Positions 46,933-59,495 of a stretch of DNA of 64,000 bases are shown piece by piece. A program made the translations under genes and the position numbers. The notes beneath the pieces are model-generated. The model did not search any database, was not told the origin of the DNA, and was given only the letters and a program-made list of their open reading frames with translations. Source of the stretch: Tetracentron sinense (Eukaryota > Streptophyta > Magnoliopsida > Trochodendrales > Trochodendraceae). The stretch lies in contig CM026563.1 of assembly GCA_015143295.1 (NCBI GenBank), positions 1,922,001-1,986,000 on the forward strand, given 5' to 3'. Each line of letters starts with the position of its first letter. Position 1 is the first letter of the stretch.

Positions 46933-49900
46933 ATGGCCGCCGCTTCAGAATCCGATTCTGTCGCCGCTTCTTCGAGCTCAAAAGAAGCAGAGAAGCCTCA
47001 GATTGATCCGTTACGTTTGCCAACGGTCGAAGAAATCCGAGGCCAAGACATATGGAATAACTGTGCTGTTCGCAGTGTCGTTAGCGGCGTAATGGGTAAA
47101 AGAGCCTTCTGTGGTTTATCTTTCAGATTTTTTCAATTGACTGGGAAAGGGTTTTGATCGATTTCATTCAAGATTCTCAATAAGTAGGCTTGTTTTGTTA
47201 GTGAACAGTCCTTATTTTGTCTATCACTTAATGCTAAATTATGATCTCCTTTTTGTTGTTGTTGTTGTTGCAATTGTTACTTTTCAACCTTTCTTAATTG
47301 TTGTTTATTCATCTGTTTGTATTTTAATTTTCTATATCTTCTATGGGTTTATGCAAGGTTTTGGGTTGATTAAGGCATTCTAATGGGTTTGTTCTTATAT
47401 GTGAAATTCGTAGGAGGTGGGCTTGGGTTGTTCATGGGTTTGTTTCTTGGGGCGTTGGATAATCCTCTATTGCCAGAGGAATTGACTGCTAAGCAGCAAT
47501 TCATTTATACTGCGAAACAGATGGGGAGGAGGAGCTTTAGTTCGGCCAAGACCTTTGCAGTGATGGGTTTTATTTTCTCAGCTGCTGAATGTGTTGTTGA
47601 GAAGGTAAAGAAGAAATAAAGAAGAATAATTAAAATTTATGGTTGTTTTTCTCTAGGTTGGATTTCTTTGCCCTTGGAACTAAATCAGGATAGTTTGTGT
47701 GTAGGCGCGGGCAAAACATGACACCACAAATACGGTTGTTGCAGGGTGTGTAACTGGAGGTGCATTATCCGCAAAGGGTAACTTCTATATCCATACTATC
47801 TTCTATAAAATGAAGGGCGTTTAACTTTGGGAATCACATTCATATAAAAGAGTCATTGTTGATCTGTAGTCAAAACCTTGGATTAGGTATCATGTGCTTG
47901 TCAACAACTATTCTAGTCCTTAATTTTCAAGTTATGAGGTGTCCATTCACTTATTCATTCAGGGGATGGTCCGCAAAGAACCTCAAGACATCTCCAGAAT
48001 CATAGGACAATATTAGAAGATTAATATTCACTGAACTATGTCTAATATGTTTTGTAATCCTAACCTCATTAGTCTTTTTCCCTGGTCCTTGGTAGAACTT
48101 AAAGCAGTAGCAATCATGGACTTTGGATGCAGCCTGATTTTTACAAGTTTCTCAAATTCATGGTTGCACCCTATAATGGCATTTGATGTTTATCACTAAC
48201 TAGAGTTCTCCAGTGAAAATGTAACCTACATGGAGATCCTATCTAAAAAGGAGAAAAGAATGACATGGCGAACCTCTACTCCACCTATTTCAATAACTTT
48301 AGGGTCTTATGCCAATTGTCAATTATATATCATCCTCCACCAACTTCGCGTACAGAGTCACCACCTTGCAATCCATCTGACTTGAATTGATTGCATGCTT
48401 TAATTTTCTCTCCTGCACCAAATTACTCCTAGGTCTGACCTGACTTCTTAGAGATTTGTTGCATTTAATCAATCAAATTCTGCCAATGCTTTCTCGTTGT
48501 TATAAATTTACTTGCTTAATGTCACCCCAGACTTTAATTAGATGAGTAGTCAAAATTTTCATATATAAAAATCACTTCAAATTTCATTTTCAATAGTCTG
48601 CAAAATTATTGACTTTGTGGAATCTTTTTGCCCCTTTTCTGTTTTTGTAATCATAAATTCGGGAAAAAATAATTTCGCTAGTTCTCTTTTCTATCTTCTT
48701 CTTTAACATTGTATAGTTCATCTTAATTCTTAATACTAGATGTTAATAACTCATGCAACTTTTCAGCTCCAATTTCAGTTTCAAGGAAGCACTCTTCCAC
48801 GTTGAAAGAATCCTTCAAGTCGTTGTTTCAATTAGATTTTTGGTTCATTTTGAGTCAGATATATCGAAAATAAAGCAAATTACTAGCATCAATCAAAATT
48901 TCTTATTTTTATTATTTTTTGTGGGATTTTGGTATATCTAGTTGTTACTTTCCTGATCTAATTTATTTGGATGAGATTTCTCTTTTGGTTGGTAAGAGTC
49001 TTGCAACAAGTGGGATTTTCATCCAATCAAGGGTTGATTTCATGTCTGTTGGTATTCTACAATCAGACCTGACCAATAGTTGGTTACTTAAGCTCAAAAT
49101 GACACTATAATAACAATCACCCTTATACTCACTGAAATATGGAATCCTTCTTCATATGTATGCTTGAAATGCAAATGAGCTTGCTCACTGGATCCAATTA
49201 AATATTTTGTCAGTTGGGAATGGGGCTCACCTTATTTATTTGGTTAATGGATTGAGCAAAAAGGCTTCAGGGCTTGGAAGAAATTAATGAAACTCCTCGA
49301 CGAAGCCCTTCCTTTCGAAATGGTTTTGTAGGCTAGAAAATCAGAAGGAGGGATTGAAATTTCATTGATAAATTTTGACTACAATTTTCATCCTAGAGTT
49401 GTCTCATTGAATGAAATTAGTGGACAAACAGACAAATTTTTTTTTCCTTATGGGTTATGGGAAGGAAATATGGATGTTGGATACCTTAAAATTGAATTAT
49501 CTCATGATAGTTGTTTCTCTATATTCTTGCTTATAATTGATGGAAACCCCCTTTTGTTCAAAAACATGATATGGAGTATGGACTCTTAAGTCTGTTAAAT
49601 TTTTAACAAAGTTACATTTGACAAATTAATGTGTTAATCAAACCAAATTAGTTACTGACAAGTATTGAGGTGTTCTAAGACAGTAAAAAAATAAAAAAAG
49701 GTGAAAACTGAAAATCTGGTCAACAAGAGCAATGGGCAAATGAGTTCAAGGAGAAGGCATCTTGGCCTTTTAGGTTTAGGGTTACCAAGAAGAGAGGAGT
49801 AACATGGTGAAGGGATAGACGTGGGTGGTTGTTACCCATGGGATAGTTGAAGTAGGCCTTGCGGCGTGGGTTGTGAAAAGATGGCAAATTGGCAAATGAC

Positions 49901-52341
49901 AAGTTCTAGACAACATTTTTGTTAATTGTGGGATAGTCGTCTTTACTTTTACTTCAGACTTCAATAGTTTGGAGAAGATGGCTATGGCATGGAACGGTGG
50001 AAGGGCAACTGATTCGTCTTGACTACTTTTTTTTGGTAACGGAGGGTGTCCCAAACCCTTCAAGGCAAGGACTAGTCCCTTCGGATGTCCACACCAACCC
50101 ACTTGGAATTTTCCACATGGACACCAAGGTAAGTCGAGGAGTGGGACTGTGGGAGTTGAACACATGACCACAGGGAGCAAACCCGGTACGCTAGCCAACT
50201 GCACCCCTTCGTCTTGACTACTTGTTTTGCAGGCTTTATTGATGTTGCACTGAAGGGTTCTTTTAGAAAATTTGTCGACATCATCATATGGACAGCCCTT
50301 TTTTCATATTAATTGGCACTATGGTGGATATCTTAGTTCTTTACTGCAAAAAGATTTGGCAAATTAACCATTTGAACTTTCCCTGCATATACGCCAGTTA
50401 GAAACTTAGGAGGAGACTCACCTACAGAAGTGAGGATACTACTGTCTTCCCAGATTGTTGGGAAGCAAGCTTTTCATACAGCATTTCATCTCGTCCACCT
50501 TGAGGTGGTGTTGGGGAAGGACTTCGGAAACACGAAATCATGTTCTTGCAGTTAATGTTGATAAGAATTGGGCTCAAGCCACTCGCTCAATTGGTTAGAG
50601 TTTTGCCCCGCGAGGGTGTGAGTTCGATCCCAACTTACCCACCAGAAGAGAATGTTGATAAGATTTGGCCAAGTAGCTTGTTTGAAGAGGCTAGAGTTAG
50701 GCATATACCCTGCCTTACCTCTCAAGCCAGGTGTTTGAATTCTTGTGATTAGGACCCAGCTGATAAAGTTGGAATGAGTTTTTTTTTGCAAGCAATCTTA
50801 TATTACCATAACCCACTTGTCAAGCAATCCTTTCATTATTTATAATTATAAGATTTCAGTTCTGGTGGTCTGCAATTGGTAAAGTATTCAAAAGAATTAT
50901 GCATGGTTGGTGAAAAGCAACAAAAAGAGTTAAATTATGCTATTCAATTAAGCTATAGAGGGGAGGATTGAGGACCTGAGGTGCAACTGGTAGTAACTTT
51001 ACATCGCGGATTATAACAACTTTGGATTTATTTTCTATTGAGAAAATAACTAGGGCACTGATTTGGACTAAGGCAATGTAAGGGAAGGTGCCCGCCAATC
51101 AAAGCAAGTGACTATGTCATTGTATTTGTCTTATCTTGACCTTTTTCTTGGAATGAGTTGTGGCACTTTGGAATCATATTGTTGAAAGAAAGATAGAAAA
51201 GAGTTACCTCTTGATGGACGATACTTGATAGGAAGTGCTTTTTCTGGTCCTCCTGACATACTTTTTTTAAAATTTCTTTCCAAGTGAGAAATGTTGTTGA
51301 GGATCCAAAGTGATTTCCTTGGAGTGGTAATGCCCAAGTCAAGAGGCACCATCTTGTGGAATGTTGTCCTTTGTGGACGTTAAAGGCCGATGGGTTAGAG
51401 TTTTTAAGCTTGAAGGTTGGGGACGAGCTGGATGGCCCATGGAGGAGGTTGATTATGAGCAAAAATTTCCTTTCGAAACCTCTACAGGAGTACATATGGT
51501 CTTAATTTTTGGAGAACTGTTTGTAGTGGGGATAAGGTGTTTTCAAAAGGATCTATTTAAGAGTAGATTAGGAATGGGATGTCTCTTTTAGGGGGACATT
51601 TGGTAGGGAGATGAGCCCTTTCTAACGCTTTGCTAGACTTATATATACCAGCATCCTATAAAGAAGATCTTATTATTACTTTTTATGAGATTGGGTAGTT
51701 GTGGGTTCTAGTCTATGAGTTCTAGGGGGCATCATAAAATCCTGAGTCTTGGTAAGTTTCTCTTGCTTCTGTCCCATACTGAGGTGTTTATATTCTGGAA
51801 AAGAAAGCCAACGGGTGAGATTGGATCTGAAATCCTTGTTTCTCAGTGGAATCTTTCATTTCCCATTGTTGAGACTCTAATCCTTCTTAGCTGCTTCAGA
51901 TTTGAATCCCTCGATTTTAAGCAAATGGACTTCTTTTGATCGTGGTTAGAGCTAAGATCCTATTTTTTGACATAGTTGACCATCTTAATCATTTTGGTTA
52001 TTTTTTACAATATGTCCTTTGAAAATTAGCAAAGGATGGATACTATTTGTTCTGGAAAGGCCATCATTCATATAGAAATAAAATAATAAGAATAATAGAA
52101 AATGAAAAGGATGGATACTATTTTTATTTGCAAGGTGAATCCACATAGACATGGTACGGTCTGGTTGTTAAACATGTTATACTCTACTATGAATTTTCTC
52201 CGTGCCTTTTCCCACTAATGATTTTGTTCACACCTCCTTTATTATTTGTTTCTAGGTGGTCCAAAGGCAGCGTGCATTGGTTGTGCGGGCTTCGCTACAT
52301 TTTCGGTTCTGATTGAGAAGTTTTTGGATAGGCATGATTGA
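46933..52341 (+). CDS. TIM22: mitochondrial import inner membrane translocase TIM22
   Basis: Channel-forming subunit of the carrier translocase that inserts multispanning proteins into the mitochondrial inner membrane (Tim17/22/23 family, PF02466). Exons 46933-47095, 47414-47604, 47705-47777 and 52256-52341; GT-AG throughout; 170 residues, as in other plants. The start is in a CCATGG context. The N-terminus is Ser/Ala-rich, followed by LRLPTVEEIRGQDIWNNCAV. Glycine-rich membrane segments follow: GGGLGLFMGLFLGA (exon 2), VMGFIFSAAECVVE, TNTVVAGCVTGGALSAKGG and KAACIGCAGFATFSVLIEKF, ending DRHD. Cysteines near the segment ends fit the family. The third intron is 4.5 kb and filled with retroposon relics; the coding exons are undamaged. 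Confidence 0.93.
50029..50207 (-). mobile_element. tRNA-derived SINE (family S1) with 16-bp target duplication
   Basis: A 179-bp insert in TIM22 intron 3, flanked by a perfect 16-bp direct repeat TTCGTCTTGACTACTT (50013-50028 and 50208-50223). On the minus strand the head has GTGCAGTTGGCTAGCG (A box) and GTGTTCAACTCCC (B box). The tail ends in an A-run. The 3' domain is shared with the SINE at 26216-26397. Confidence 0.88.
50575..50650 (+). mobile_element. tRNA-like insert between imperfect 20-bp repeats
   Basis: Contains CGCTCAATTGGTTAGAG (A box) and GTGAGTTCGATCCC (B box), spaced as in a tRNA. It is bounded by AATGTTGATAAGA-TTGG repeats (50555-50574 and 50651-50670, two mismatches). It could be a very short SINE or tRNA retropseudogene. 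The stems do not pair well enough to call a working tRNA. Confidence 0.5.
51290..51930 (+). pseudogene. LINE RT-tail / zf-RVT relic in TIM22 intron 3
   Basis: The translation around 51365-51480 includes ADGLEFLSLKV...DGPWRRLIMSK, like the GGLGFRSLK...GLWRRVI region after plant LINE reverse transcriptases. Then VFSKGS...RNGMSLLGGHLVGR near 51540-51620 resembles the VGNGxSxxFWxDxW start of the zf-RVT zinc-binding domain. Several frameshifts and stops. Resemblance is by eye and moderate. Confidence 0.45.
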
Positions 52342-53937
52342 TTGAATTGATATCCAGTTTTGCTGAACATTCCTTTGCCCCTGCTAAGTTTATTTGATCT
52401 GGATTAGAGGTGAATGCCTGCTTCTTTTTCTCCATATCAAATCGTGAATTTTCTAATTTTCACCCTCTACCTTATTCAGTCTCTTCTGGCTTCTTTTTGG
52501 ATGTATCAAGGAAGTATTACAGCCTTTCTGATATTGTACTATTTCTACCTTCCCAATTCTGGTCTTTCATATTACTACTACATAGGCAACAGTCAAATAA
52601 TATCAAGGAGAAAGCTTCTCAAGAGTTTCTGTAGTTAATTTCATTCCATGTGCTTGATTATAAACGAATGGCAATTTGTGGGGCTACTGATTATGCAGTT
52701 ATGATTCCATTCTCATGAAAAACTTATCTAAATATTAAAAACATCTGCGTATAAATTGTATCTCATCTTCATGCAATCTATTACAGAGTCCATATTACTG
52801 TCAACATTAATCAGTAGGGATGCCTAATAGAGAATTGTGAAGGAGAATTGTTTAGTTAGAAGCTGTAGTTTCAATAATAAAACAATTTGAATCATACTGC
52901 TTGACCACTTGGATTTTTCTGAAAAAAAGGCAAATGAGCTTTAGACTCTGCATAGTTGTGGTTCAGAAGAAGCTCACTCATCTTCATCGCACCAGCACAA
53001 ACCAAGTTGTGGGCTTTCATGTAAATTTCACTACGAATACAGCCAATGATGAGTGTGACATATCATCTAAAAGTAAGGCAGCTACTTCCAACCAAACTTG
53101 AGTAGTGCTAAGTGCTAACCCCCATCCCCCATCGCATTTTCTCCAAATTTTTCCAAAGATGCAAGTTGGGGCGAACAAGTGGAGATGTTTAGTTTTAAAA
53201 GTAAAAGTCAGATAATGTTGGACATTTATAGCGCCCTAATTGCGTTTTTGGAAGATCTGCAATTGGGGTTGGCAGAATCGTTTTTATTTTTTTCCCAAAT
53301 TGGGTATCTAGCATTGCTATCCCATCAACAAGTTAAAAAAAACAAAAAATTAAAAAAGAAAAGAAAGTTATGGGTTGTATTGCCTATTCTTAAATGTAAC
53401 AGGGAGATCTACCGACACGCTTAGGTTTGCAAATGGAATCTATGGGTCCGTTAACTATTCCCCCCATTTAGATTTAGTGTTTTTCGTTTTCTATCACGGA
53501 GAGAATTAATATGATTCTTGTAATCAATTATATGCATCAGTTGCAAAATGCTTTTTATAAAGAGCTAATAGCACTCCCACGGTCCCACCCCAATAGTAAT
53601 TAGGAATCACAGCAGCGATCGTAGACTGTAGTTCCTACCAAACGAACGGACAGCAGACGATAACTGGGGTGAGTATAAGGTTAATGTTGAAGTGATGTAT
53701 GATTAGTGATGTCTTATCTTTTAGTCTCCCAGCTTCAATGAAAATTAAGTGGTCCCATTCCCATATGGAGTAACCTTCCTTCCCTAATCCCTTACGCTAA
53801 TCTAACCCAAAAGAAGATGCTAACCGGGGTTACGGCCTAATTTTATTACGATAAGAAAAATAAATAAATATAAATAAGAAAAGGAAGACTATTTGAGATA
53901 GAAGTGCTTTCACTGGATAAGGAAATAATCAGAAAGG
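52342..53937. other. spacer between TIM22 and the reductase gene
   Basis: Contains the TIM22 3' UTR and the upstream region of the next gene. A GCTAACCGGGGTTACGGCC phrase near 53818 is a scrap of the SINE-like repeat at 27561-27715. No other gene supported. Confidence 0.5.
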
Positions 53938-56900
53938 ATGTCGAAGGAGAAGGAAGAAACTGTGTGCGTGACCGGAGGGAGCGGCTACATCGGTTCGTGG
54001 CTCGTTCGTCTCCTTCTCGACCGTGGTTACACCGTTCATGCCACCGTCAAAGATATCAGTATTTCCTCTCTAATCTCTTTTTCTCACTCTCTCAGTAGCA
54101 CCCTAATGAAATGCGATAATCACTGAAAAAGTGTTTGGGGCTGCAAAAACCAGGGGCATTTAAGTAAATATAATTTAATTTTCCAATTTTGTTGACTGCA
54201 GAGAACGAAGGAGAAACGAAGCATCTAGAAGCCCTGGAAGGAGCGGAGTCGCGTCTCCGTCTCTTCCAGATCGACCTCCTCGACTACGATTCCATCGCCG
54301 CTGCGATTAATGGCGCCGTTGGTGTATTCCACCTCGCTTCTCCCTGCATCGTCGATAAAGTCCAAGATCCCGAGGTAATGGTTTTACCCTCAAATCCGAC
54401 GGCTCTCCAATTTCCTATTATTTTACGTACTAATTATACTATATCCAATTATCCATTGGTAGAAGGAGCTTCTGCAACCGGCGATTACGGGGACGATTAA
54501 TGTGCTGACAGCGGCGAAGGAATCGGGGGTTCGGCGAGTGGTGGTGACGTCATCAATCTCAGCTATCACACCGAGCCCTTCCTGGCCCGCCGATGTCATC
54601 AAAGACGAGAATTGCTGGACCGATCTTGACTACTGCACGCAGAACGAGGTGACTTTTTCCTTTTCTCTCGCGACACTCGCGCGTCACTCACACGCTTTGC
54701 TTCCTTTTGTTTTTCTCCTTCAATTGTGTTTGGTAACACATTTTAACTACGCTCGGTGTAGTTTTATGCTTTTAGTTGACCCAACAACTATCCGTTGGTT
54801 CTTTTTAAGGGGGCGTGGATTATGCCTTCTCCTCCCAAAGAAAGGCTCATTTTGAGGTTTTTTCTAGGAAATCCTTTTGTTTGCTTTGCTCTGTTGTGAC
54901 TAAGATTCATGTGTTACTTATACTCCGTTTGTTTTGAGGTAAAATAGGGGAAAACAAATGAATTCCATGGAAAATGTCATTTTCCAAGTATACTTTCTTT
55001 AGGACAATTGACATTTTCCGTGAAATTCATTTGTTTTCCTCTATTTTACTTCGAAACAAACGGAGCATTAATGTTATAACCAAACACGCCGTAAGATTCC
55101 ACTCAAGCTAGTTGTGGGCCAAATTTTCAGAATTTTCCTTTTCCATACTACAAAGTTAAGTTAAAAGCAGTTGTGTTGGGTTTTGACAAATCTGGATTAT
55201 ATTGTACATTTTATTTTTGATACTGGGATAGCTATGGTATCCGGCTTCGAAAACACTAGCGGAGAAAGCTGCTTGGGAATTCGCTAAGGAGAAAGGCCTG
55301 GACGTGGTTGTGCTTAATCCGGGCACTGTGATGGGCCCCATTCTTCCCCCGGTCCTGAATGCAAGCATGTTAATGATTTTTCGCCTTCTAAAAGGTAATT
55401 TTGCCTGTAACTTCAACTTCACTATAGTTATTTCTACTATACTTGAAGACTGTTATCCTGTGAGAAAAATGATTTTTTAAAAATTAAAGGGCTAATACAA
55501 ACTGATAGAGTATCCGTTTAACTGATACAATTGCCTTTTCATAATAATAATGACATATGTTTGAGAATTCAATTGATACCTCGTACTTGAAAATGATCAT
55601 GGACGGTGTGAGTCCCCAAAGTCATGTCTACTGTTTACACTTCTGTATTGTATCGCAAGTCGCAACAAAGTATAATCAAATCCAAAGTCATGTCTACTGT
55701 TTACACTCCTGTATTGTATCACAACAAACTATAATCAAATGTTCCACCCAAGCTATCTTCTGGTGCGAATAGTTGATACCTGGATTTTTCTTGCTCATTT
55801 TACCTGAACGTTTGATTATAACAAATTCTGTCGGTCAAGGTTTGAGAACACCAAGTTCATTGATCACAAGTTTTGTGTTGATTGAGTGATTCTATGTGGT
55901 CCTTAATAGAGCACATGTATGGTTATGGTAATCAAATCTCAATCACAATATCAATCTAAATCCTTCCAATTATGATAATATTGATGACATGGAGTATCTC
56001 ATGCATATCATAACCCTCCCCTGGGTCCGGTTACTCGTTGACTTCATCTTGCTCTAGTCAAGTTACCCAGAGTGAACTACATATTGATTTTGTCAATATG
56101 ACTTTACTTTCAGTCTCACAAACCTAATTAGAGTTTCATATAAATCTTTGTTGAACAACCTTAATGTAATTTACTGCATACTCCTCTTTTCCCAACTTGT
56201 CGTATCTATTTTTGAGTCACTTCTTTCAGCAATTTCTTGGTTTTTCTTCACAAAAGTTTCTATCTAATTCTTGCTAATTTATAGTAAAACTATCGTTACT
56301 TGTGGACTCCAAAAGAATTGAAATCCGCTTAGAATTTATCAAAGAATTAAAATGACATATCGTCCTGGTTGCAGGCTGCACCGAGGTGTATGAGAACTTT
56401 TTTATGGGATCTGTTCATGTTAAAGATGTCGCCCTAGCATACATTTTGTTATATGAGAACCAATCGGCATCAGGAAGGCACATTTGTGTAGAAGCAATAT
56501 CTCATTATGGTGACTTTGCAGCCAAAGTTGCAGAACTTTACCCCGAATACAAGGTGCCCAGGTAATGAACTTGACTCCTCATCCCTTGCAGAATAGTTTT
56601 ACAATAGTAAGCAAAAAATGCATTTCAATGCCAGGGATATTGATTTCCTGATAACTATACGATGAAGTGGATCCTATTGCTTGAACAACAAGAGAACCTT
56701 TTGGAACTTATACCATACCAAAAATAATGATCTATAGTCTATATATTGAAGAATTTATTTTGAAGAAAACCATGAATGAAGTTTTTGTATTTTTTTTTAA
56801 AATCATGAAAACCTCCACACTTTCAAATGAATCCAGAGATATCTTGGCAGTTTCTGGGGAGCGTTTAGTTGGCTAAGAAGATCAAGGGGTAGTCAAGTTA

Positions 56901-57743
56901 GGAAATGAGTGTTTCGTGGTTTGCAATCATCTTGTTGGTTTCAATGATTTCCTTAAAAGAGTGTTTAGTCTCACATTTGAAACCTAACAAGGACACCCAA
57001 CCCTAAATTCCTGAGCTTTAGACAATTAGTTGATGTTATAAGTGGCTGTTTGACCATTACAATAATGAAAACATTGAAACTACCATTTATTGTGTATACG
57101 AGCCATTTAGTGGGGTAACAAGTGGCTGCACTAGCTGTTGTATTGTAGGAAGTCCTAGATACTGTTGGCTTGGATAGACCATCAAACCAGTGCACCAACA
57201 GCATGGAGATGAACCTGCATTGATGCAAGGGGATTGACGCCCATTATTGGATTGGTCTACCTAGTACATCTACAGTCTACACCAAAACTGGGTGCTTGAC
57301 CATTGGTTCTGTAGGCTTCTTTTTCTGCTTATTCCTTCATTTTATTTCCCTTTATCATTCGTATTCTTTTCTGTGCATCCATAACAATGTGGTAGATCAT
57401 ATGGTTTACAATCATTTAATCAGGTCAATTATTGGCATGTTAGAATTTCTAGGCGGACTTGTAAATGATGCTTACAATCCTCCAACTGTGGTAGATTGTC
57501 CTTACTGTATGCTTGATGGGAACCTTAAACTTCCATATGGTATTGAGTAATTATATAAAATAGAGGCACTACTGAAACTATATATGTGTATTGTATAGGT
57601 TGCCAAAGGATACTCAACCTGGGTTGTTGAGGGTCAAGAATGCATCTAAGAAGCTGATTGACTTGGGTCTTCAATTCACCTCCATGGAGCAAATTATTAA
57701 AGACTCTGTAGAGAGTTTAAAGAGCAAAGGGTTCATTGCTTGA
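53938..57743 (+). CDS. cinnamoyl-CoA reductase-like NAD(P)H dehydrogenase, apparent frameshift
   Basis: Extended short-chain dehydrogenase of the CCR/DFR type (SDR108E), reducing a carbonyl or acyl-CoA group with NAD(P)H in the cytosol; substrate not predictable. Exons: 53938-54058, 54202-54374, 54463-54648, 55232-55393, 56375-56561 and 57599-57743. The N-terminal Rossmann motif is [13 protein letters not shown] (residues 11-23). The catalytic Ser is at about 128-129 in [10 protein letters not shown], and Tyr163/Lys167 in [11 protein letters not shown]. The motif differs from the NWYCY of true lignin CCRs, so it is more likely a CCR-like protein such as Arabidopsis At5g58490. Six exons would give about 324 residues, the family length, but exon 4 is one base short near 55377-55380: the frame reaches TAA at 55388. 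This is either a homopolymer sequencing error or a real null mutation. Confidence 0.88.
55618..55741. repeat. 66-bp tandem duplication in reductase intron 4
   Basis: AAAGTCATGTCTACTGTTTA starts at 55618 and again at 55684. Both copies continue ACACTTCTGTATTGTATC or a close variant. Entirely intronic. Confidence 0.85.
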
Positions 57744-59130
57744 AAGAACTCTGCTGTTGTATTAAAACAACTCTCTGCAAGCCCATCTACGCCAGGTCTC
57801 ACATCATCTACTTTGTAATATTTATAAAGAGTAGGGGCTTCTAGCATGAATAATAATTGCTCACTGATATTGGGTATGCAATGGAACATTCGTCTACTTG
57901 TATTAGAAACTGTAGATTTATAATCTTTTCATAATGGACAACTATGAGGTTTTCTTTGGGTGAAATTAACCAAGTTCAAAAGTTTACTGATCAATTTTAC
58001 TACTGCTATGAATACATATTTGCTTTGTTTACCCATTAAAAAAATTAAATAAAGGCCAGAATCTTACCGATAACTTTCCTGTCCAAGTCAACTGTAGATT
58101 ATAAATAGTAAGAATGGCATTTACAATTCCCCTTCTCATATTCACATAGCATATAGTTTACATTTTGTACCAACTCATCTTTTACATTTGCACATCTAAT
58201 TTCACTAGATGCTTAAATCTCTCTCTTCTGATATGGGAAGTAGAAGATATATATACTGTACATAGGAGGCAAGGGAATACATAGGCTATAATTCTAAACT
58301 CAAATGGTCTTCTTGGGATGGTGGAGGGGTCATTTTCTTCAGATGGTAACCTGCACAACAGTTAAATCTGCCAATGAAGAACTAATAAATTAGCTGTAGG
58401 AAAAAACTGGGGAGCCTGTATGAGTATCCTATGAATGGGCTTTCACCCATCCTTATACCAGCACATGAGGTGCATGGAGAGGAGGAGCATATCATTTGAC
58501 AGGTCTCACCTAAAAGATCTTTTGCACCAAAGATTAGCGCAATTGGGTGATAGAAGAAGAAGAAGAAGAAGGCTCAATCTCGTGCCACTATTGAACCAAT
58601 GCACAACAGCGACACATGAGATTGAGTTAAGAAGTCAGCCACACGAACCTCACCAGGGGAAAAAAGGGGCAATGATCATCATCGTTCTAGTTTCAACAAA
58701 AATCTATTAACAACGGTAATAATGTTTTGGTAGAAATGTTTATCTGATTCATTGATTCATATATTTGGCAGTAGCACCACGGAAGATGTCAATCCAGGTA
58801 ACAAGTGTAACAGCTACATCCACAGAGAAGGGAGTAAGCCATTAGGTCATTGCATTCGTGTTCATGAGAAGAAGTTTTAGAAATGATATTTTTGCAGTCC
58901 GAGGCAACGATTTGCACAGTAAGGAATTTCCAGGACTATGCTAGTAATACTGATGATATATTTACAGTAATAGACCACGTCTCCAAACCAAGCTAGGAGA
59001 TTATATAATTTTTTGGGTCTGGAGGAAATATCGACACATTCCTCCAATACAAGGGAGTTAGAACTTGGAATGTCCAATTCTCATGGCTTCGACGACAGAC
59101 CCAGGATATAGTGAATGAAGCAAGATGCGT
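57744..59130. other. intergenic, no gene supported
   Basis: 3' flank of the reductase gene and AT-rich spacer. An open frame at 58435-58710 has an AGA-repeat-derived Arg run and no domain, so it is not called. Confidence 0.45.
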
Positions 59131-59346
59131 AATTAAGATTTAATTTGGTGGATCTCCCAAGTTATCTCCATTGCCTTGACAGTTTATCCAGTCCACCATC
59201 TCCTCGGCATCAGTGGCTATGTAGTAGAGTTGAGACCAGCACCACTGACCCGCAAGTTTTAGTCCTTGTCTTATAGCCACAGCTTCTGTCATAAAAAAAT
59301 GTTCTTTACGGAGACGAGATGACCGATGACCTTTGCCCTCAAAAAA
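59131..59346 (-). pseudogene. LINE-type RNase H domain relic
   Basis: On the minus strand from 59292: MTEAVAIRQGLKLAGQWCW followed by YIATDAEEMVDWIN. This matches the AEAxAIREGLxLA...xxESDSxxVVxxIN core of RVT_3-type RNase H (PF13456) found in plant LINEs and free-standing relics. The middle acidic residue is present (ATDA). The frame ends at a TAA near 59142, so only a piece remains. Confidence 0.6.
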
Positions 59347-59495
59347 AACAAAAATTTAATTTATGGGGCAACCCCCACCCACTAGACCAAGAATATTTCT
59401 CACCCACATACAAACCCATCAATAATAATTAATAGCATTATCAATCAACCATAGTAAGCCCCCCTACAAGAAAATCCTGGCTCCGCCCTTGGCCG
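59330..59495 (-). repeat. dispersed repeat, CCTGGCTCCGCCC end
   Basis: AAAAAAAACAAAAATTTAAT is followed by ATTATCAATCAACCATAGTA, a C-run and AAAATCCTGGCTCCGCCC. The same order occurs at 1980-2145, with the middle also at 31650-31700. This is the most complete view of the family's GC-rich end. Confidence 0.55.

Noticed and set aside
50575..50650. Functional tRNA gene
   Set aside because: A and B boxes are present but the acceptor and T stems do not pair convincingly, so it is listed as a tRNA-like insert.
58435..58710. 91-residue open frame with an Arg run
   Set aside because: The Arg run comes from an AGA microsatellite. The rest has no recognisable domain and no splice partners.
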